From Bradyrhizobium sp. 21 (GTDB lineage Bacteria; Pseudomonadota; Alphaproteobacteria; Rhizobiales; Xanthobacteraceae): a stretch of DNA of 32,455 bases. A model generated the notes under the pieces. That model worked only from the letters and a program-made list of their open reading frames with translations, did not search any database and had not been told where the DNA came from. Numbering within the stretch: position 1 is the first letter of the stretch; each line of letters starts with the position of its first letter. Location of the stretch: NCBI RefSeq assembly GCF_023073335.1, contig NZ_JADPJG010000012.1:361895-394349 (forward strand), read 5' to 3'. A program made the translations under genes and the position numbers. This document shows, piece after piece, positions 8,769 through 16,566 of the stretch.

Positions 8769-9338
8769 ATGCCCCGCCCCCTCCCCGCCCTCATCGTCGT
8801 CGACGTCCAGCGCGCGTTCGACGAATGGGAGGCGGCGGGCAAGCGGCGCAACAATCCGGATGCGGTGGCGCGCATTTCCGATCTGCTGAAGGCGTTCAGA
8901 ACGGGCGGCGCGCCAATCTTCCACATCCGCCATGAGGGCACGAAGCCGAATTCATCGTTTCTGCCATCGCGTTCCGGCTACGCCGTCAAGGACGAGGCGC
9001 GCGAGCATCCGGGCGAGACGGTGATCGTCAAGCGCGTCAACAGCGCCTTCATCGGCACCGATCTGGAACAGCGCTTGCGCGCAGGCAACATCGGCACGCT
9101 CGTCATCTGCGGCGCCACCACCAATCATTGCATCGAGACGACGACGCGGATGGCTGGCAATCTCGACTTCGACGCGCATCTGGTGCGCGATGCGACCTGG
9201 ACGTTCGAGCGGATCGGGCCGGATGGCGACAGGCATTCCGCCGATGAGATCCATGCGATGACGCTGTCGAATCTCAACGGCGAATTCGCCCGCATCGTCA
9301 CCAGCGACGACGTGATTGCGTCATTCGCGGCAGAGTGA
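8769..9338 (+). CDS. Isochorismatase-like cysteine hydrolase
   Basis: 189 residues. The Asp-Lys-Cys triad is visible: D12 in LIVVDVQ, K88 in VIVKRVNSAF and C121 in TTNHCIE, the last within the cis-peptide GATTNHC loop. Members include nicotinamidase, N-carbamoylsarcosine amidase, isochorismatase and biuret hydrolase; sequence alone does not say which. The ATG at 8769 puts the first beta-strand at the correct distance; an upstream ATG at 8715 would add 18 unrelated residues. Stands alone. Confidence 0.9.
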   Translation: MPRPLPALIVVDVQRAFDEWEAAGKRRNNPDAVARISDLLKAFRTGGAPIFHIRHEGTKPNSSFLPSRSGYAVKDEAREHPGETVIVKRVNSAFIGTDLEQRLRAGNIGTLVICGATTNHCIETTTRMAGNLDFDAHLVRDATWTFERIGPDGDRHSADEIHAMTLSNLNGEFARIVTSDDVIASFAAE

Positions 9339-9502
9339 TGGCAGAGTTGCGATCGACGTCGGCGATGCGGCAATAAATCTCACGACAGGCCCCATTCGTG
9401 CCAATCAGACTCCGGTGAAACTGCGTCGTTTCGACGCCCGCACTGGTCGGAACGCGCAGCAAGCCCATCTGTTGTCACACGACATTCAACTGGAGTGATG
9501 AC

Positions 9503-9826
9503 ATGAAGTATCTCTTTGTCGCGATGGCCGTCGGTGCTGCGGCGCTTGCCGGCGGATCGGCGGCGCACGCGGACAATAACGATAGCGCGAAGCGAAGCGC
9601 GCAAAGCCAGTCGACCGATATCAGCGCGCAGCACAGGTATCATCACGGCCATGGCCACCATCATCACTGGCGTCCTCACCACCGCCATCACGGTTACTAT
9701 CGCCCGCACTACCGCAGCTACGGCTACTACCCGCGGCATCACGGCTATTACGGCGGTGGACCGTACGGATATTACGGCGGCGGCGGTCCCGGCGTGACGC
9801 TCGGATTCGGCGGCAGCCGCTGGTGA
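9503..9826 (+). CDS. Exported His/Gly/Tyr-rich small protein
   Basis: 107 residues: a signal peptide (MKYLFVAMAVGAAALAGGSAAHA), then a mature part packed with histidine (HHGHGHHHHW) and Tyr-Gly repeats (YYGGG, YGYYGGGG). Such proteins may bind metal ions such as Ni, Cu or Zn in the periplasm, but this one has no known function. Start supported by a CTGGAG site ten bases upstream. It ends just before a strong intrinsic terminator and is probably a single-gene unit. Confidence 0.8.
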   Translation: MKYLFVAMAVGAAALAGGSAAHADNNDSAKRSAQSQSTDISAQHRYHHGHGHHHHWRPHHRHHGYYRPHYRSYGYYPRHHGYYGGGPYGYYGGGGPGVTLGFGGSRW

Positions 9827-9830
9827 GACG

Positions 9831-9860
9831 AAAGGCCCGCAGATGTGCGGGCCTTTTTCT
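9831..9860 (+). terminator. Rho-independent terminator
   Basis: A perfect 11-base stem (AAAGGCCCGCA / TGCGGGCCTTT) with a GATG loop is followed by TTCTTG. It lies four bases after the stop of the His-rich gene. Because the stem starts with AAA, it may also serve the converging amine oxidase gene that ends at 9871. Confidence 0.85.
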
Positions 9861-9870
9861 TGCTCGTCAG

Positions 9871-11142
9871 CTATCCCCGCAAGATCATCCGCGCCGTCTC
9901 CAGACCGCTCGCCAGCGCCGCCTCGACCGTGCCCATGTCGGCGCCGCGATAGAGCGCCTCGCCGGAGAATAGCACCGCGCCGTCGGCGCGCCCGAGGATC
10001 GTTTGCGCCTCGCGCGTTCGCGGCGTCGCCCAGGAATAAGCGCCGCGGGCAAAGGGATCGTGCGCCCAGTTGGTCGCTGATGCCGCCACGAGCTCACGCG
10101 TGATATTTTCGCGTGGCTGCTTGAAAATGGCCGCCAGCGAGCCGAGCCCGGCATCGATCAGCGCTTGCGGGTCGAGGTGCGCCAGCGCTGCCGTGCGCGG
10201 GCCGCCGAACCAGCCGGTGAGCACGGGATGCTGGCCGGGATATCGCGTCCACCACACCGGGATCGTCTGGTCGGACAGCAGGAAGGTCATGTCGGCGAGC
10301 TCTCCCTTGCGCTCGCGCCACCAGGACCGCGAGAAGCGCAGCAGGATTTTAATCACATTTCCGAAGCCGATGTCGTCGGCGGCCGCGACCTTCACGCGTG
10401 CGCGCTCCGGAAGGGCGATCTCGCGCAGCAACGGCAGCGGCACCGTGAGGATCACGCGATCGCAGCCACGCAGATCGCCGCCGACGCAACGGACGGCAAT
10501 CGCACCGCGCTCCTCTTCAATCGCCGACACCACACAACCGAGCTGAATCGCAACCCCGAGCCTGCGGCACTCGGCCGTCAGGAAGTCGACCAGCGCACCA
10601 TAGCCGCCATTGATACGCGCCTGCGGAGCGTGCCCGCCGTCCATCCATTCCTCGCGCAGCGCCAGTGTGGAGGCGCGCTCGGGATCGGCCGCGTCGTAGC
10701 CCTCGACCATTCGCTCGATCGAATGCCGCATCGGCGCGTAGTCGTTTCCGGAAAAATGTCGGCGCAGGAAATCGGCGACAGTGAGGTCATCCTTCAAGTC
10801 CCGAAGCACGGCTTGCAGCTCGGCCTTGTGCGGATCGTGGTGGTCCTCACGCAGGATGTCTGCGCCGTCAAAGCTCCAATGCTCGCCGTCGATCCCCTGA
10901 AGGGACAGTCCGGCCTCACGTAGCAAAGCGCGCGTGACCGGCGCCTCGCCGTGGACGAATTCGGCGCCGCCGTCGGCAGGGTAGCCGAACTGGGAGGCCG
11001 GCAGCGGATGGATACGGCCGCCGCAGCGCTCGCGCGCCTCCAGAATCGTCATTGTCCTGCCGGCGCGCGCCAGTTCGCGCGCCGCCGCCAGGCCGGCCGC
11101 GCCGGCACCGACGACGACGATGTGCTCTGATTGTCCCGACAT
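9871..11142 (-). CDS. Flavin-containing amine oxidase family protein
   Basis: 423 residues. The N-terminus holds the FAD-binding VVVGAGAAGLAAARELARAG dinucleotide fold, then ILEARERCGGRI, the second FAD contact typical of monoamine oxidases and protoporphyrinogen oxidase-like enzymes. The C-terminal LFSGEALYRGADMGTVEAALASG is the closing FAD motif. Substrate unknown, likely an amine. It is the last gene of a minus-strand operon, eight bases after the RibD-like gene. Confidence 0.9.
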   Translation of the reverse strand: MSGQSEHIVVVGAGAAGLAAARELARAGRTMTILEARERCGGRIHPLPASQFGYPADGGAEFVHGEAPVTRALLREAGLSLQGIDGEHWSFDGADILREDHHDPHKAELQAVLRDLKDDLTVADFLRRHFSGNDYAPMRHSIERMVEGYDAADPERASTLALREEWMDGGHAPQARINGGYGALVDFLTAECRRLGVAIQLGCVVSAIEEERGAIAVRCVGGDLRGCDRVILTVPLPLLREIALPERARVKVAAADDIGFGNVIKILLRFSRSWWRERKGELADMTFLLSDQTIPVWWTRYPGQHPVLTGWFGGPRTAALAHLDPQALIDAGLGSLAAIFKQPRENITRELVAASATNWAHDPFARGAYSWATPRTREAQTILGRADGAVLFSGEALYRGADMGTVEAALASGLETARMILRG

Positions 11143-11150
11143 GCAGTGCT

Positions 11151-11858
11151 TTACGTGCTCTCGGCGTGCGGGTCGTTCTGGATCAGATAGCGCAGCAGCA
11201 GGACGCCGCCGCCGAGCTCCCGCACGCTCTCCAGCGTCATGGCGGTCAAGGGCGCGCGCCGGTCACCGTCTGCGTCCGTCGAGTCGAACACGAAAGGTGC
11301 ACCCTTGGCGCCATCGATCGCAGGGCTGAGGATCAGATTGAACTCGTCGATGAGACCGGCGCGCAGGAACGCGCCATTCGCGACGCCGCCGCCCTCGACC
11401 AGCAGGCGCTTCACGCCAAGCTCGCGATTGAGGATGTCCAGCGTGAGCGCGAGGTCGATCTCGGATTTGCCGGCAAAGATGTAGGACACACCCTCGCCGC
11501 GGAGCCCGGCCAGATGTGAATCGGAGACGCTCTCGGTCAGCACCACGACGATCGGATCGCCGCCGATGTCGGAGCGGCCCCAGCCGATCTTGCCCTGCGC
11601 GTCGAGCACGACGCCATAGGTTTTCGCATCCCGTCGCGCGAACCAGTTTTCGCGCGGGACTTTCGCGTCCGTCGCAGGGTAGGCCTTGCCTTTTGCGAAC
11701 TCCGAGCCGGTGACGCGGCCGATCACCCAGGCATCGCCGCCGAGCTCGTCATGGATCTTCTCGAACCAGTCTGTGCCCGCCCCCTTCGGACGCCAGCGGC
11801 TGGGATGCGTGCGGCCGTCCAGGCTGGCGTGCATCAGACAGATCACATAGGGCTTCAT
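11151..11858 (-). CDS. RibD C-terminal / dihydrofolate reductase family protein
   Basis: 235 residues starting MKPYVICLMHASLDGRTH, the usual first strand and loop of the RibD-C fold. Later, LLVEGGGVANGAFLRAGLIDEFNLILSP is the family signature that binds NADPH. RibD-like reductases act on a pteridine- or riboflavin-like ribityl intermediate, but stand-alone members have varied, mostly unknown substrates. A GGAGA site precedes the ATG at 11858. It is 19 bases after the nitrobindin-like gene and eight before the amine oxidase. Confidence 0.85.
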   Translation of the reverse strand: MKPYVICLMHASLDGRTHPSRWRPKGAGTDWFEKIHDELGGDAWVIGRVTGSEFAKGKAYPATDAKVPRENWFARRDAKTYGVVLDAQGKIGWGRSDIGGDPIVVVLTESVSDSHLAGLRGEGVSYIFAGKSEIDLALTLDILNRELGVKRLLVEGGGVANGAFLRAGLIDEFNLILSPAIDGAKGAPFVFDSTDADGDRRAPLTAMTLESVRELGGGVLLLRYLIQNDPHAEST

Positions 11859-11877
11859 GCTTATCTCCGGGCGAAAT

Positions 11878-12564
11878 TCAGGCGGCCGGCCCATTTCCCT
11901 TCTCATTCCCCGTCTCATTTCCTTTGGCGCGATCGTTCACGATCAGCGCCAGCGGATTGAGCTTTGGCGGCGCGACGAGCTGGAGCGTGTTGGTGTCGCG
12001 ATGGTTGAACGGCGCGCCGCGTACGAACAACTCGGTCTGGATCAGATAGGTCCAACTGCCGTTGTCGTTGAAGGTGATGTCGCAGCGGTAAACGTCGGTG
12101 CGGAACGCCTGTTCCAGAAAGTCGGTCGAGCAGATCCCGTAGGCGGTGTCGCCGCGCTTCGCAGTGACGGAGATCTCTTTGTCGTCCGGTCCGGCCTTGC
12201 CCGAGGCCAGCAGCACCTGCCCGCGGGGGATCGCCAGCGTCTGCATGATCAGCCCGGTCGCGGGCTCCCACAACCAGTAGCCGACCTGGTCGTGGAAGGT
12301 GATGTCTTCCTCGGGCGTGTTGATGTGGATGTGATAGCGCAGCCCGTAAAGCAGCTGCGGTCCGTTGGCCTGCGGATCGATCGGGTCCATCCGGATGCGC
12401 TCGATGAAGGTCCGCCGCTCCGGACCCTCCGCCTTCGGATTGATGTCGATGCCCTTGTCGGCCTGCCAAACGCCTGCGAGACGACGGAGCGGGCCGAGAT
12501 TGGCAAGGCTGTCGGGCGAGACGTCCTCGGGCTCGGTGAAGATATCGGCGGGAAGAGGGAGCAT
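11878..12564 (-). CDS. FABP/nitrobindin-like heme-binding beta-barrel protein
   Basis: 228 residues. LGPLRRLAGVWQADKGID at residues about 22-40 is the characteristic opening of the FABP-like/nitrobindin (DUF1794) barrel, and later strands follow that layout (YGLRYHIHIN, HDQVGYWLWEPATG). The family includes heme- and NO-binding proteins. I do not see a decisive proximal histidine, so heme binding is a family-level guess. The frame extends upstream without a ribosome site; the ATG at 12564 fits the fold. First gene of the three-gene operon. Confidence 0.8.
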   Translation of the reverse strand: MLPLPADIFTEPEDVSPDSLANLGPLRRLAGVWQADKGIDINPKAEGPERRTFIERIRMDPIDPQANGPQLLYGLRYHIHINTPEEDITFHDQVGYWLWEPATGLIMQTLAIPRGQVLLASGKAGPDDKEISVTAKRGDTAYGICSTDFLEQAFRTDVYRCDITFNDNGSWTYLIQTELFVRGAPFNHRDTNTLQLVAPPKLNPLALIVNDRAKGNETGNEKGNGPAA

Positions 12565-12684
12565 GCGTGTCCTCGCGTTATTGCGGGGGCAGCAATAGCA
12601 CGAGCGCGCTGGCGTGGCTCGTTTCTCAGGCCTCACAATCGCGAATGGACGTAGGCGCCATGCGCAGACGATACATGACGCGAA

Positions 12685-12715
12685 GCGGAGCCGAACCGCC
12701 TCAGTTCGGCTCCGC
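12685..12715. terminator. Stem-loop, possible terminator
   Basis: An 11-base perfect stem (GCGGAGCCGAA / TTCGGCTCCGC) with a nine-base loop lies 12 bases past the stop of the VRDHR-repeat gene. There is no T-run on either strand, so it may be a Rho-dependent stop, an RNA-stabilising hairpin or a repeat remnant. Confidence 0.4.
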
Positions 12716-12726
12716 CGCAAGGACGG

Positions 12727-12906
12727 CTAGTGGCGGTGATCGCGGACCTCAGGCTGATTCCGGTGGTCCCGCACGATGGGTTGATTGCGATGGTCGCGCA
12801 CGACGGGCGGATCGCGATGGTCGCGGACGATGGTGGTCGCGTTCGAGGGTGTCACCACGTTCGCCAATGCGATCGCTGCGAGAGCCACGAGGATGTAGTT
12901 GCGCAT
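12727..12906 (-). CDS. Short exported peptide with tandem VRDHR repeats
   Basis: 59 residues. A signal-like N-terminus (MRNYILVALAAIALANVV) is followed by four copies of an 8-9 residue unit: VRDHRDPP, VRDHRNQP, VRDHRNQP and VRDHRH, with one or two varying residues between. A strong AAAGGAAAG ribosome site lies before the ATG at 12906. The opposite strand also has an open frame, but only this one has a ribosome site, a signal sequence and a repeat in register. Charged, His-containing repeats suggest metal or polyanion binding in the periplasm; the function is unknown. Confidence 0.7.
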   Translation of the reverse strand: MRNYILVALAAIALANVVTPSNATTIVRDHRDPPVVRDHRNQPIVRDHRNQPEVRDHRH

Positions 12907-13056
12907 CAGTCTTTCCTTTGCCTAGTGGATCACTGCGATCCACCAGGCAACAGGCTAGACTGATCGGCTGGAATGATATGTGCCGTCAATCACGCGCTGA
13001 CGGTCGATGCGCTTGCCACTCGCCTCGTGCAATCGGAGGAGAGGCCATCTGCGCTG

Positions 13057-13557
13057 CTACTTCAACGCAAGGCTGCTGCAGTATGCCGAGGTTTCGCCGG
13101 ACCGCCAACCGGTGACGCGTCCCGCTTCCTTGCACTCGTCGTAGGTCTTGTAGTTGCCGACGTTACGGCACGTGAACGAATAGACACCGCCCGAAGCGTT
13201 GCAGCCAACCCAGGGCTTGTCGCCAGCCTTGAAGCTCGATTGGCAACCGCCGACGCAGCTACCCGTGGCGGCGGCGAGCTTGGCGAGCTTCGCGACGTCC
13301 GAGTTCGGCACCAGTGACGCCGTCGAAGCGGCTGACGTGCGCGGTGCGGTCCCGCGCGCTGTCGCATGATGCGCTGGCCGGTGTGGCCGCGCCACGTGCT
13401 TCGGCGCATCAACCGTGACGCCGGGAAGCTGGGTGTCGGCGGCGGTCGTGGTCGGCGTCGGTTGCGACATCGCGGTGCCGCCGAGTGCGCACAGGAGCAG
13501 TGCAATCGATGAGATGGCGACAGCGGGACGCGCAACGAAGCGTGACGACAAGGTCAT
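13057..13557 (-). CDS. Exported cysteine-rich protein of unknown function
   Basis: 166 residues. After a signal peptide (cleavage near GGTAMSQ) there is a Thr/Pro/His-rich linker including QLPGVTVDAPKHVARPHRPAHH, and then a compact C-terminal domain with about six cysteines (GSCVGGC, VGCN, FTCRN, DECK, YCSS). That spacing suggests three disulfides. The second ATG (13557) is chosen because the AAAGGA site is eight bases away; the first ATG (13563) is only two. No family recognised. Confidence 0.7.
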   Translation of the reverse strand: MTLSSRFVARPAVAISSIALLLCALGGTAMSQPTPTTTAADTQLPGVTVDAPKHVARPHRPAHHATARGTAPRTSAASTASLVPNSDVAKLAKLAAATGSCVGGCQSSFKAGDKPWVGCNASGGVYSFTCRNVGNYKTYDECKEAGRVTGWRSGETSAYCSSLALK

Positions 13558-13563
13558 GGCCAT

Positions 13564-13932
13564 GTCCTTTCAGATTCGGGGACGGTCAATTTCGGCCCGA
13601 GGACCAGGATATCACGCCCTGATCCAGGTCGCATGGAGAAGAACCTTGCAACTTGAAACGGCCTGCCGACGCGCTCCGCATCGCACCTGCCGCAGTTTTG
13701 AGCAGGCATCGAGCAGAACAGACACTGGACTTGCGGCAGCAGAGAACGAACGCGGAATTCGTCACGGTTGCCAACAAGCCACCCCAAGGATTTGTGTTCG
13801 GTGTTCCCGTTTGCGCCACGGAGTCACGGTGGTAAGATCACCGCCTCGGGATTGTGAAATGCGCCATAGGCGATGAAGCCACTCCTAAACTAGCGTTCAA
13901 GTGACGTCGGATTTTCATGTGAGTGGTTGGGA
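13564..13932. other. Gene-free gap before the LuxR-type regulator
   Basis: About 370 bases between the exported Cys-rich gene and the LuxR-type regulator. Several frames of 60-77 codons exist on both strands, but none has a credible start site or a recognisable product. No repeat or hairpin stood out. The promoters of the two divergent genes must lie here; I could not identify them. Confidence 0.5.
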
Positions 13933-15081
13933 ATGCAGCAGCAGGCTTCGGTCGAGAAGTTCTCGGACCTCATCGGCAGTATCTACGATTGTGTGATCGC
14001 GCCCGAAGGCTGGACCGAAGTTCTGGACGGGATATGCGCCGAGTTCGGCTTTGCCACGGGCGCACTCTCGGTCGCGAGTCTCTCGAACATGAAGGCCGTC
14101 GTCAATGCGGTCTCCGGCACCAGCGACCTCGCCCAGATGTCTCAGAACGCGATCGGCTATGGGGCCGACATCATCGAGCTCTGGGGCGGCGCCGAGCGCA
14201 TTCAGCAATACCCGCTCGGAGAACCGATCGTTCAATCCCAGGCCGTTCGGCAGGACATCATTTCCAGCAATCGCTATTATCGCGAATGGGCCCTGCCCAA
14301 GGGCTTGTTCGACGCCGTTGCCGTCGGCCTCGTTCGCGACAGGACGATGATTGGAAATGCGATCTTCAGCCAGCATCGATCGGCCGGCCCCATCGGCGAT
14401 GCGCAGCTCGCCGGATTGCGTATTCTGGCGCCTCACGTCCGCCGCGCGGTGACGATCAGCAATCTGTTCGACCTGAAGGCGGTGGAGGCCACGACATTCG
14501 CCGCGACGGTCGAGGCCCTGACGGTCGGCGTCGTGCTGGCGGACGAGGATTCGAAGATCGTCCACACCAATGCCGCAGCCACGGCGATGCTCGCAGCCGG
14601 CGATCCCATTGTGCTGCGACAGGGCCGGATCGCCGTCCAGTCTGCGACCACCACCGGCACGTTGCAATCGGCGGTCGCACAGGCCGCACAGGACGAGGCA
14701 AGGCTCGGGCAAAAAGGCATCGGTATCCCCATTCCCCGCCAGGGCGGTGACCCTCTCGTCATCCACGTTCTGCCGTTACGGCGCAGCCACATGCGATCCG
14801 GCTTGATCCAGAGGGCCGCCGCCGCACTGTTCGTGACGTCAGCCTCGGGGCCGCCGCGATTGCCTCACGATGCGCTCAACCAGCTCTATGATCTGACGCC
14901 GGCCGAGATTCGCATCTTCGAGCTCATCTGCGAGGGACACACACGCGACGCGATCTCGGCATTGCTCGGCGTCTCCGTCAGCACCGTGAAGAGCCACCTC
15001 GTTCACCTCTTCGAAAAGACGGGATGCCGAAGGCAGGTCGATCTGGTCCGGCTGGCGAACTCGCTGACGTTTCCGGTGTGA
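13933..15081 (+). CDS. LuxR-type helix-turn-helix transcriptional regulator
   Basis: 382 residues. The C-terminal domain (about residues 310-380) is a LuxR/GerE helix-turn-helix, with LTPAEIRIFELICEGHTRDAISALLG and STVKSHLVHLFEKTGC, the DNA-reading helix being VSTVKSHLVHLF. The N-terminal 300 residues contain VEALTVGVVLADEDSKIVHTN and a second LRQGRIAVQ stretch that look like a PAS-like sensory domain; I see no receiver domain. It would sense something in the cytoplasm and act as a transcription factor. A TTG two codons upstream is a possible start too. Downstream is the ADH/TetR relic. Confidence 0.85.
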   Translation: MQQQASVEKFSDLIGSIYDCVIAPEGWTEVLDGICAEFGFATGALSVASLSNMKAVVNAVSGTSDLAQMSQNAIGYGADIIELWGGAERIQQYPLGEPIVQSQAVRQDIISSNRYYREWALPKGLFDAVAVGLVRDRTMIGNAIFSQHRSAGPIGDAQLAGLRILAPHVRRAVTISNLFDLKAVEATTFAATVEALTVGVVLADEDSKIVHTNAAATAMLAAGDPIVLRQGRIAVQSATTTGTLQSAVAQAAQDEARLGQKGIGIPIPRQGGDPLVIHVLPLRRSHMRSGLIQRAAAALFVTSASGPPRLPHDALNQLYDLTPAEIRIFELICEGHTRDAISALLGVSVSTVKSHLVHLFEKTGCRRQVDLVRLANSLTFPV

Positions 15082-15107
15082 GGTCGCGGGACTGTCAACG
15101 AAGCCCT

Positions 15108-15237
15108 TCACACGGGGCAATCCCAGACGTCGGACCCCAGCTCGACGACGACCTTACCCTTCGCACGACCGTTCTCGAGGTAGACGAGCGCCTCCTTCGC
15201 CTGCGCAAACGGAAAACACCTTGTCGACGACCGGCGC
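15108..15237 (-). pseudogene. 3' fragment of a zinc-type dehydrogenase/quinone oxidoreductase, frameshifted
   Basis: The C-terminal end of an MDR-family oxidoreductase is legible: VLVAPVVDKVF in one frame, then PFAQAKEALVYLENGRAKGKVVVEL in the next. The two parts are linked by a one-base shift at a TTTT run near 15213. In intact relatives this is a continuous ...VDKVFPF..A..AL.Y.E.GR.KGKVVV ending. The upstream three-quarters are missing. At its 5' edge, near 15238, it meets the 3' part of a tetR gene on the other strand. It is not a working gene. Confidence 0.75.
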
Positions 15238-15360
15238 GACGAGGACGCCATCGCGACGCTTGCGTCTCTGGTCGGCGCGCTCGTGCTCGCCCGCGCCGTC
15301 AACGATCAAAAACTGTCAGACGATATTCTTCACGCGACCAGGGAAAGGCTGGAGCGGTGA
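15238..15360 (+). pseudogene. 3' fragment of a TetR-family regulator gene
   Basis: The plus strand reads DEDAIATLASLVGALVLARAVNDQKLSDDILHATRERLER and then TGA, which is the typical last helices of a TetR ligand-binding domain. There is no helix-turn-helix, no start and no in-frame upstream extension, so this is the tail of a lost gene. Its broken end joins the broken end of the dehydrogenase fragment, which points outward in the other direction. Confidence 0.75.
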
Positions 15361-15449
15361 CCTGTCACGACCGCTCCCCTCATCGCGCTTCAGGCTCGGC
15401 GATTGCGGCGCGGGCGGGCTTTGATCGCCGCCACAGCCGGAGACCGCTC

Positions 15450-15698
15450 TCAAGCTGCTTCCAAAACTGATTTCGCGCGCTGCTCCAGCACGCCGATCGT
15501 GGCGACCAAATTGTCGCGTCGCGCTCGCAAATTGGCCGCAAGCAGCGGGTATGTCGGCTGAAGCACGTCAAACACCCCGGCGCGAGCTTCTTCCTCGAGA
15601 ATGTCGGTGTTCAACAGCCGTACGCGCCACCACAAATCGGCGATCAACGCATCGAGCCGGAGTTCACCGGCAGCACCAGAACGGGACACTTCTTGCAT
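15450..15698 (-). CDS. Small helical protein of unknown function
   Basis: 82 residues from the ATG at 15698, preceded by a GAGG site seven bases away. No signal peptide, no cysteine. It looks all-helical (LRLDALIADLWWRVRLLNTDILEEEARAGVF, then LAANLRARRDNLVATIGVLEQRAKSVL), compatible with a coiled coil. A longer open frame on this strand crosses the sigma genes but is an antisense shadow. It lies divergent to the sigma operon with a 211-base gap that contains the sigma promoter. Confidence 0.6.
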   Translation of the reverse strand: MQEVSRSGAAGELRLDALIADLWWRVRLLNTDILEEEARAGVFDVLQPTYPLLAANLRARRDNLVATIGVLEQRAKSVLEAA

Positions 15699-15852
15699 CA
15701 CTTGCCTCAACCTGAAACGACCTCTTCGCTGAGGCCCGGCTTTGGTCCTGACTGAGCAAGCAGAGTGCCAAAGGGCTCGGCTCCATGACCTGGCGCCCGC
15801 CAAATCGGTCGGAGCCGCGCGCCGGAACATATAAAAGATGCGCCTTCCGCAG

Positions 15853-15878
15853 TGATCCAGCGCCCGTCTCCGTTCGTT
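15853..15878 (+). promoter_or_regulatory. ECF-type promoter TGATCC-N16-CGTT (copy 1, sigma operon)
   Basis: TGATCC at 15853-15858 and CGTT at 15875-15878, separated by exactly 16 bases, 32 bases before the sigma factor ATG. The same two boxes with the same spacing precede three other genes of this region. An auto-activating promoter is inferred. Confidence 0.75.
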
Positions 15879-15909
15879 CACAGATCCAGAGGACGCTTGT
15901 CGAGGCGCT

Positions 15910-16566
15910 ATGAACGTTGCTATCCGAGCTTTAGACGGGCCAATCCGGGCCGAGGCTGGTATACCTCGCAGGGTTTTAGCGCTGCTGTCGACCGGTGTGA
16001 GCAAAGGGCCGAAGGAACAGGTGGACTGGGCTGATTTGATCGGACGCGTCGCCTCGACCGGAGATCGGGAGGCCTTCAAGCGCCTATTCGAGCATTTCGC
16101 GCCACGCATCAAGGGGCTGATGCTGAGGGCGGGTTGCAGTGCCGACGAGGCGGAGGAGATCGCCCAGAGTGCCCTGATCGCGGTCTGGCGAAAGGCGAGC
16201 CAGTTCGATCCTGCAACAGCGGGCGCTGCGGCATGGATATTCACCATCGCGCGCAATCTGCGGATTGATATGTTCCGCCGCAGAGCCCGGGCAAACCGCC
16301 TCGGCGGCACCTCGGAGCTGCCCGATACGCCGGATCCCGCCGAGTCGGCGGATGTCGTGATCTCGCGCGTGCAGGATGCGGCGCGGATCGCGTCGGCCAT
16401 CACGCGGCTCTCCGCGGAGCAATCCATGGTGGTGAGACTGTCGTTCATCGAGGAGAAGCCGCACCCGGACATCGCGAGCCTGCTCGGTATTCCGCTCGGA
16501 ACCGTCAAGTCGCGGATCAGACTGGCGATGAACCGCTTGAGAGACATATTGGACGAACAGGCATGA
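15910..16566 (+). CDS. rpoE: ECF RNA polymerase sigma factor (RpoE, ChrR-paired type)
   Basis: 218 residues. Region 2 (about residues 50-125) reads DREAFKRLFEHFAPRIKGLM, then EEIAQSALIAVWRKA and WIFTIARNLRIDMFRRR, which bind the -10 element and core polymerase; region 4 (about 160-213) reads IASLLGIPLGTVKSRIRLAMNRLR, which reads the -35 box. The extended 5' part (first 35 residues) is unusual; a later GTG at 15997 is a possible start, but a GAGG site and promoter spacing favour 15910. Its last codons overlap the start of the anti-sigma factor by four bases (ATGA), so the two are translationally coupled. It is expected to be held inactive by that partner until the stress signal arrives. Confidence 0.93.
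   Translation: MNVAIRALDGPIRAEAGIPRRVLALLSTGVSKGPKEQVDWADLIGRVASTGDREAFKRLFEHFAPRIKGLMLRAGCSADEAEEIAQSALIAVWRKASQFDPATAGAAAWIFTIARNLRIDMFRRRARANRLGGTSELPDTPDPAESADVVISRVQDAARIASAITRLSAEQSMVVRLSFIEEKPHPDIASLLGIPLGTVKSRIRLAMNRLRDILDEQA

Noticed and set aside
9380..9742. A Val/Ala-rich 120-codon minus-strand frame
   Set aside because: Antisense of the His-rich exported protein; its composition is a reflection of CAC/GGC codons.
12730..12963. A 77-codon plus-strand frame opposite the VRDHR gene
   Set aside because: It has no signal sequence, ribosome site or family; the repeated amino-acid pattern is a reflection of the minus-strand repeat.
13586..13819. Short minus-strand frames before the LuxR-type gene
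   Set aside because: No ribosome site and no recognisable product; treated as chance frames.
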